A DNA stretch of 64,000 nt, taken from NCBI GenBank assembly GCA_905250025.1, contig CAJNOJ010000055.1, positions 248,001 to 312,000 of the forward strand, in the 5' to 3' direction. The notes beneath the pieces are model-generated. The model worked only from the letters and a program-made list of their open reading frames with translations. It did no database searches and was not told the DNA's origin. The position numbers and the translations under genes were made by a program. This document shows, one piece after another, positions 58,228-64,000 of the stretch (its first letter is position 1; the number at the start of each line of letters is the position of its first letter). Source of the stretch: Adineta ricciae. Its lineage: Eukaryota; Rotifera; Eurotatoria; Adinetida; Adinetidae.

Positions 58228-59080
58228 TTATTTCATTTCGATTTGACCGGTTGGATATTTAGATTGAATATCAAGTAACACTCCCATTACTGGATGCGCA
58301 TTTCTTAATGACTACAAAACGCTCAGACGATTTTGAATAAGAAATGTTTCTTGTAACATGGGAAGTTGTGCTTTGATATGCATTTTCAAATTCTTTACTA
58401 CACCAGTTGTCAAAGGTTTCAAATGTCTTGATGAACTGAATGTACGTATGCTCGTAACAATATTCGATATGTTATCTATGCATCGTTGTAAAGTCACTGC
58501 TTCTATTTGTTCACCGGCGCCATTAGTATAATTCTGATTTTGGACAGATGGCATCGGTACTGATGAAGATGCAGATGAAAATGACATTGATGTAGGAGGA
58601 CATGCCTCCACAATGTCTTGTTTAGCTTTTTCTTAACTATTTTCTGCTCGTTTTTGAAGTCTTCTAATAATTTCATGCTGACGAGAGAATGTCGCAACGT
58701 TGAATGTACCCTCGATTTGATATTCTTCTGACGTTGGTGCAGGAGAAACACAAGGACAATATCTAGATGATGCATCAACAGTAGGCAGCCCCATCAGACG
58801 CAAATCATATGCACACGACCAGACAACAATTTTGTCGTTACCAATCATTGAACAATGTTCGCCTTTTGGAATAATACTCATAATTGATAATGTTTCCAAA
58901 GATTTTTGAACAATCGTTTCGCTAACGTGTAAGTATAAGGTCGATGAAGCCGGAAGAACCTGTTTCAATTGACGCTGTACACTCTGGATGAGAAGAGCAC
59001 GACATTTTGATTGCGCAACTACACCAAGATCAGCCGTCGTACTTCCTAGTGTCTCATGCAATAGCTTATCGATAGTGCAA
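58228..59080 (-). pseudogene. Unknown gene with two in-frame stops
   Basis: A continuous frame runs from about 59080 to TAA 58230-58228, broken only by TAA at 58635-58633 and TAG at 58314-58312. All three segments are in the same frame and look coding: 'ALLIQSVQRQLKQVLPAS', 'RRLQKRAENS' before the first stop, 'EKAKQDIVEACPP' after it, 'IQNRLSVL' before the second and 'SLRNAHPVMGVLLDIQSKYP' after it. Each stop differs from a glutamine codon (CAA, CAG) by one C-to-T change. No family recognised. The 5' end is not clear; an acceptor-like AG lies near 59082. Recent inactivation is the simplest reading; stop-codon readthrough is the alternative. Confidence 0.6.
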
Positions 59081-59084
59081 TTTT

Positions 59085-59572
59085 TTCTGATGATAAGAAA
59101 ACAAAATATAGATTCTGCAAGCGGCGAAATAACGGCTCATTTAAAGGGTCCAAACGAAAACGAAAGTCATATACGGTGGTCATATGAATTTTGTTTTGTC
59201 CACTTGCCTATGGTACAGTCTGCAGGCTTACAAACTCTGAACAAAATTGTTCATAGTGAAGAAATAGCAAACGTTTTGCGTAGAAGTTATCCGAATGTAT
59301 ACAAACCATCTGAAAAGCATCTCGAAAAAAACAACAGCTGCACTTTGCGTCCACGGCGCCTTTCAATTATTAACAATGGCTAAAGAACTTAACTATGCGC
59401 AGAACGGTGTTACTGGTATCAAAACTTGGCAAGATTATAAACAGGGCATCATCGAATACTTTCAAACTATAAATAGCGATAGCCGTTGGAGAAAAAAGCA
59501 CGTGAAGCTTTAGCTGATCATATCCATAGCAAGCATTTGACAGTTTTTTCCTTTATGGCCAACTGTTGGTAG
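59085..59572 (+). pseudogene. Degenerate coding remnant, unknown family
   Basis: Three overlapping plus-strand frames read as one broken protein: 'NESHIRWSYEFCFVHLPMVQ' to 'NVYKPSEKHLEKN' in the first frame; after a shift near 59335, 'ALCVHGAFQLLTMAKELNY' to 'IIEYFQTINSDSRW'; after a second shift near 59495, 'AREALADHIHSKHLTVFSFMANCW' up to TAG 59570-59572. The composition is coding-like over 160 codons. I do not recognise the family; a mobile-element protein is one possibility. No terminal repeats were found. Confidence 0.45.
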
Positions 59573-59923
59573 AAAACAATACTTCCAGGGCTCAGTTATG
59601 CATACACTTATTCCTACTTAACTTTTTTGTTATATACAGGATATTTTTGCAAACGACTCGTTTTTTCCTCTTTGAAAATAATCGAAGCGAATCCACAAAA
59701 ACACTTTCGAATAATAATGATATTTCTCAAACTTTATACTAATATATGAAAATCAGAGACAGCAGATGTGATATACGAAGGCCTATAAACAACAGATCTC
59801 ACGAGAATGAAAGACCCTATTCATAAATGTCTACCAATGATTATAAAAGAGAGGACAATGTAACAGCTGTCTAGGCATTCTTTCGAGTTTTTTCCCTCAT
59901 CAGTTATTTGCGGTGGAACGAAA
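59573..59923. other. Intergenic, nothing recognised
   Basis: AT-rich spacer before the tail-anchored protein gene. Probably includes its promoter and 5' UTR. Confidence 0.4.
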
Positions 59924-61679
59924 ATGTATGCCGACGACGAACATCGACGTTATGGAGACTCAACAAGACTCGAGCCGATTGTTGAACAACAAGATGATGA
60001 GGTGGTCATCGCCGTCAAACACATACATGCCTGTAATTGAATATTGTGTTTTTTTATTCAGATGATTACAACTCCGACGAGCATGTCTAGTCTTGTTACT
60101 GATCATTTCGATGAGAAACGGCGGGTTCAAGAAGAAATTCGTCAATTTGAAGAGCTGGAAAAAGAGCTCGTTTCGAGTCGACATGGCATTCGGGTTAAAT
60201 TTGATGAGAACGATCTGTATCATCCGTCTCCGCAGACGACAGTTATTAGAACAGAACCATGTTTTCAAGTGCATTCATGCGAAGATCAAGTCACCAAACA
60301 TTTCTACGCGAATGAATATCAACTGAAAATAAATGAAAAGGCGACTCAATCAAAAACACCAAGTGAACCCGACAGTCTCGATGATGAGTGTCTAATGTCG
60401 TTTGAAGTGAGTAATTTCTCTATTTTAACTTGTGACATGAGTTGTTTCTCTTAGGAGCCAACTCTTCAAGTTACTGATCGAAATACTTCTTCACCGGCAA
60501 AATCTATTCTTAAGAAGTCTTCACTAAAAGATCAATTGTCGGTTCCTGACTCGAATGTCTCTTCTCGATCTCGTTCACCCTCACCTACTTCGTCGTCTTC
60601 TTCTCTGAAGAAGACATTAAAATTCTCAACACCGTCTCAATCTAATCAAGTTCAACATCTTGCTAGTGTTACAGCTAAACAATCATCTTGCCAGTCTCCT
60701 CCATCTAGCCGGTCATTATTCGAACCAACAATCAATATATTCGATTCATGTGACGACACTACTCGTCGTCCGTCTCGACTTCGCTATTATATCAAACCAT
60801 ATCGAGGAGATACTTATATTCATCCGAATATAACCAAGCCACAATCTCGATCATTATCGGAGCAACGATTCTCTCATTACCCTGAACCTACTGTTTGGTA
60901 TACCTTTGCAAATCAATACAGCCGACCGCTGAATCGTAGACAACATGTTTCATGGTCACCGGTTCGGGAATACATTCATCAGGGAAGAGACAAACTTGGG
61001 AAAACTCTAACGAAAAAGTAAATCTTCTTTGAAAAATTCTATTTTTGTGGTCATTTTCTCTTCTGTAGGAAAGAGGTATTTCTATCTCCTTTATCAAATC
61101 GTTCTTCAAGCAACCCGTGCCTACGGAGTTCTTCATCTTCTATGATACCCATCTCTATTCGTTATCGATCGCCACAGATACTTTGCCCGCCGTCAGTAGA
61201 CTCGTACGAAACATCTTCCATGACCAATTATTCTCTCACACCGACTTCTCAGTACGAAGAGAAACAAGAAGTTCGATTTTCATCGAGTTCGTCCGATCAT
61301 ATCGATACGATACAACGCTATGACCGACTACTAGAAAAGATGCGCGCAACCGATGAACAACTAAAACGTTTATCACGATCGTGGGCGACTCATACACCAC
61401 TTAAAGTACCTGTTAGTACAGACTATTTATTTAAAATCCATTGAAGAACAATGCGTATGAATTTTACTTTAGAATCGATCGAATTTAACAGCAACGAAAT
61501 CCACGAATAATAAGGACTTGATTTCACCGATGATTTTTCAGGTGTGTCTCATTATTCTCGTGGTTTTCAATCTACTTGCTGTTTACTATTTTAACGAAAT
61601 TAACATTCTATGGAATCGCTTTGTTGCACATCGAGAACTTCATGAACAGTTGGATGAGGAGATGAGTACTTTTGAATAG
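59924..61679 (+). CDS. Tail-anchored membrane protein with a long disordered cytosolic part
   Basis: Five exons, 59924-60001, 60062-60406, 60455-61017, 61069-61411 and 61473-61679; phases 0, 0, 2, 0; 511 residues. A short coiled coil ('DEKRRVQEEIRQFEELEKEL', about residues 40-62) is followed by about 380 residues rich in Ser, Pro and Arg. A second amphipathic helix ('YDRLLEKMRATDEQLKRLSRSW') lies near residue 410. One hydrophobic helix close to the C-terminus ('CLIILVVFNLLAVYYF') leaves about 28 residues beyond it. No signal peptide, so it would be inserted as a tail anchor, in ER, outer mitochondrial or nuclear membrane. Family not recognised; a short-KASH-like protein was considered but no terminal motif supports it. 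Confidence 0.7.
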
Positions 61680-62165
61680 AAATTCTTCTTGTTCATAGTG
61701 AAAGAAACAAAAGAAGAAAGAGAAAAACGACTGTATATATGTCCTTCTTCTTCCTAGGAATTCCGCGTATATTTTATGCAAACTAATTTATTTGTTTTCT
61801 GAAGAAGGGATTAGTGTGTTGTTGTTTTCTTTTTGTAAAACTATATATTTCTCTATCTATTTTAAATAAATTCTTCTCAGGAAGACTCGAATTTAAGTTT
61901 AATTCACTAGTTACATGTTCGATACGTCTTGGAATCAGAGAATGCACCACTCCGTGATATCCACGCCGATCAACATTCATCTTTGTTTTATTTGCTGTGT
62001 ATGTTGGGATGTGTTCTTTTTCTAACTTGAGAAAGACGATACGAGTGTAGCCCGTTTATCTTATATTGACATTCAAACGATAAGGATTTGTATGTATGAT
62101 GAGTGCATTGCTATATTTAGAGATGATTTATGTACATTTGTGAGAAAGCCAACAAATAGAGTGTT
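61680..62165. other. Convergent spacer, nothing recognised
   Basis: Lies between the stops of the tail-anchored protein and the ABC transporter. A 65-codon minus-strand frame (61980-61783) has no other support. Confidence 0.4.
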
Positions 62166-64000
62166 TTATTTATGTCGTGAAATCACATAGGAATGTCGAT
62201 TTGCATCGATTGTCATTTTACACGTGTGATATTCTTCAATCTCTTTCCGGTGTGACACAGATAGGAATTGTATGTTAGATCGTTGAAGATATTCATAGAT
62301 GATTCGTTCTGTGTGTTCATCACATCCGGAAGTTATTTCATCCAAGATCAGTAGATCAATCACATCTGTTCCAACAACTAATGCAGTTACCATCATCAAG
62401 CGTTGCTGTTCTCCTATTGAAAGCAGTCGGAACCAACTTTGCGGTTGCCCATCCATAGAATATTGTTCGATTAGATGGCCTAGACGGAATTCATTGAGTA
62501 ATTGACGAACACGAAGATCATCTGTGATGGATCCTAAACCATGTGCCTAAGAGAATATAATATGACGCGTCTTTTCAATGGAATTTAAGCATACTTGTCG
62601 CAGATAGGAGAGTTGTTCTCTAAGAGTACCCTGGATTAAATGCAATTGCTGACAGAGGAAGATTGTATTCTGTCGCGGGCAGATACGGACATTGAAATTA
62701 GTTGCCTGATTTTCATTCGGACGAATAAGGCCCGCTAAAAGACGTAATAAAGTCGATTTACCACAGCCTGATGGGCCGGTAATGATGAGACTATCTGTAG
62801 GTGACAATGTCAGATTGATATCGGATATGAGAAGTTGAGAAGATTCAGGAACATAAACATTGACATGATTCAGAGTGATAGAGGCTTCATCGGATTTTCG
62901 TCTCTTATATTCACGTTTCTGTTCGTTGATGGCAAGATGATACTGATGCTCTTTCGTTTTTCGAAGATGCTCTGAAGAATTTTTCACAAATTAAAAAACA
63001 ATATAACTCACTTCTTTCATCGTGAAATATCACTCCTACCTAAATAATTAACAATACGAATTCCGATTGATTGTATGCGTATCAGAGGATCAGCAAAATA
63101 GTTGATATAATTCCAAGACGAATACAATTGATACATATAAACGCTCAACGTTACAAATCGACTTGCTTTCGTCGGATCTGCTAGACCTTCCTTGTACCAA
63201 GAATAGAAGAAAATAGCTGCTGGTATACCATAATTGATCAAGTAAGTATTGACCACAGACAATCTAACTATGCCAACGATGATCGAGTAGAGAAAACCGG
63301 AATGCATTTGATAACGAATGGATGAGTTTAGTCTTTCATGTAACTCTTCGTGTTCGATGCGACACGCACTTTTACCTGACAGAGCAATTTGTTCCGCTTG
63401 TAGATCAGTACGCTTATGGCCAGTGACGAATTCCGAGAATTTCATTTCGTCTAAGCGAACCCATTTATTGAAAACTATTGAGAGGATATTTGTGAATATG
63501 AAAAAGCCAATCACGAATAAGAAAACAACGAGTACACCGAGAGGTCCACCATCTTGTTCACCGAGTAGGATCGATAAGATAATAGCTAGAATGATCTGGC
63601 CGATAACTCCCGTATAATAAATATGACCGAAGATAAAGTAGAAAAGTTGACTGTTCAATTCCGAAATATCATGTGAAATAAAACTGGGTATTTGTGTCAA
63701 ATGTCGACTATGATACAAAAGATTATTATCATTTCCATCCAACAAAAAATCAACGAGATAAATCATCTGCCTTCGACTGTATAGACTTGCGATTGTTTGA
63801 CCGCCGCCCACAGTTAAAGAAAACAAAGTCGGTGTAGCGATCGTCAGGATAGCATAACCAACAATGTCTGATGTTATCCTTTGCTTGGCAGAATCCAATG
63901 AAATTAAACTGCTACTATAATCAGATAGCACATTGTATAACGATGCTGTTTGCTTGGTGAACCGATATGTGCACCATGTACTAATGCCAAGAAGCAGAAG
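62166..64000 (-). CDS. ABC half transporter, subfamily D-like (5' end outside window)
   Basis: Exons 64000 (edge) to 63040, 62971-62595 and 62546-62166; phases 1 and 0. The first exon still lacks its start; at least three membrane helices are visible ('ILAIILSILLGEQDGG', 'VFLFVIGFFIFTNIL', 'SGFLYSIIVGIVRLSV'). The nucleotide-binding domain has Walker A 'GPSGCGKSTLL', signature 'LSIGEQQR' and Walker B 'LLILDEIT'. The GEQQR form of the signature and the cytosolic loop layout are those of ABCD proteins (peroxisomal acyl-CoA transporters ABCD1-3, lysosomal cobalamin protein ABCD4). The EEA-like helix is poorly conserved. ABCD4 is my best guess; the missing N-terminus would help decide. Confidence 0.82.

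Overview
The window is nuclear DNA from an animal, most likely a bdelloid rotifer. It is AT-rich and gene-dense on both strands, with GT-AG introns that are mostly only 38-60 nt long. It carries animal-specific genes (Hox4, SMN, RHEB-like, ERp44, Hv1, ARHGEF17, arfaptin) beside divergent families typical of bdelloids (rhodopsin-like GPCRs, arginine-type ADP-ribosyltransferase, NHL-repeat and polycystin genes). The bdelloid assignment is an inference; the metazoan assignment is firm. Exon structures below were built by hand from splice signals, phase and recalled family motifs.

1-12 kb: an ADP-ribosyltransferase, a decayed GPCR, a six-exon Hox4/Deformed gene whose homeobox is cut by three introns, about 2.5 kb of sparse DNA, an intact GPCR, a secreted protein, a Ly6-like GPI protein and a TerB-like protein. 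12-21 kb: a small tyrosine kinase; then QTRT1 (queuine insertion into tRNA) directly downstream of QTMAN/GTDC1 (mannosylation of queuosine), with a LicD-type gene nested on the opposite strand in a QTRT1 intron; then CCDC6. 21-30 kb: ERp44, a Rheb-like GTPase, an unknown five-exon gene, the Hv1 proton channel and a CYTH-domain enzyme. 30-38 kb: U11/U12-35K, mitochondrial acyl carrier protein, SMN, RABGGTA and RPS14 on the minus strand, then RFT1 and a ZMYM/QRICH1-like gene only 29 nt apart on the plus strand. The latter gene breaks off at a single undetermined base (38081). 38-48 kb: an F-box protein, a TLC-domain protein, a GPCR, a small membrane protein, a decayed NHL-repeat/polycystin region, and a dynein-light-chain-like protein with a signal peptide. 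48-64 kb: a long ARHGEF17 gene with one frameshift in its DH domain, arfaptin, two decayed unknown genes, a tail-anchored protein and an ABCD-type half transporter that runs off the end.

Most neighbours are functionally unrelated. The exception is the adjacent queuosine pair QTMAN-QTRT1. No single wholly new system stands out. The best leads are that pair with its nested gene, the intron-split Hox4 homeobox, the secreted dynein-light-chain-like protein, an 18-bp element repeated about 100 nt upstream of two adjacent genes, and the very tight RFT1-ZMYM spacing with an acceptor-like AG directly at the second start codon.
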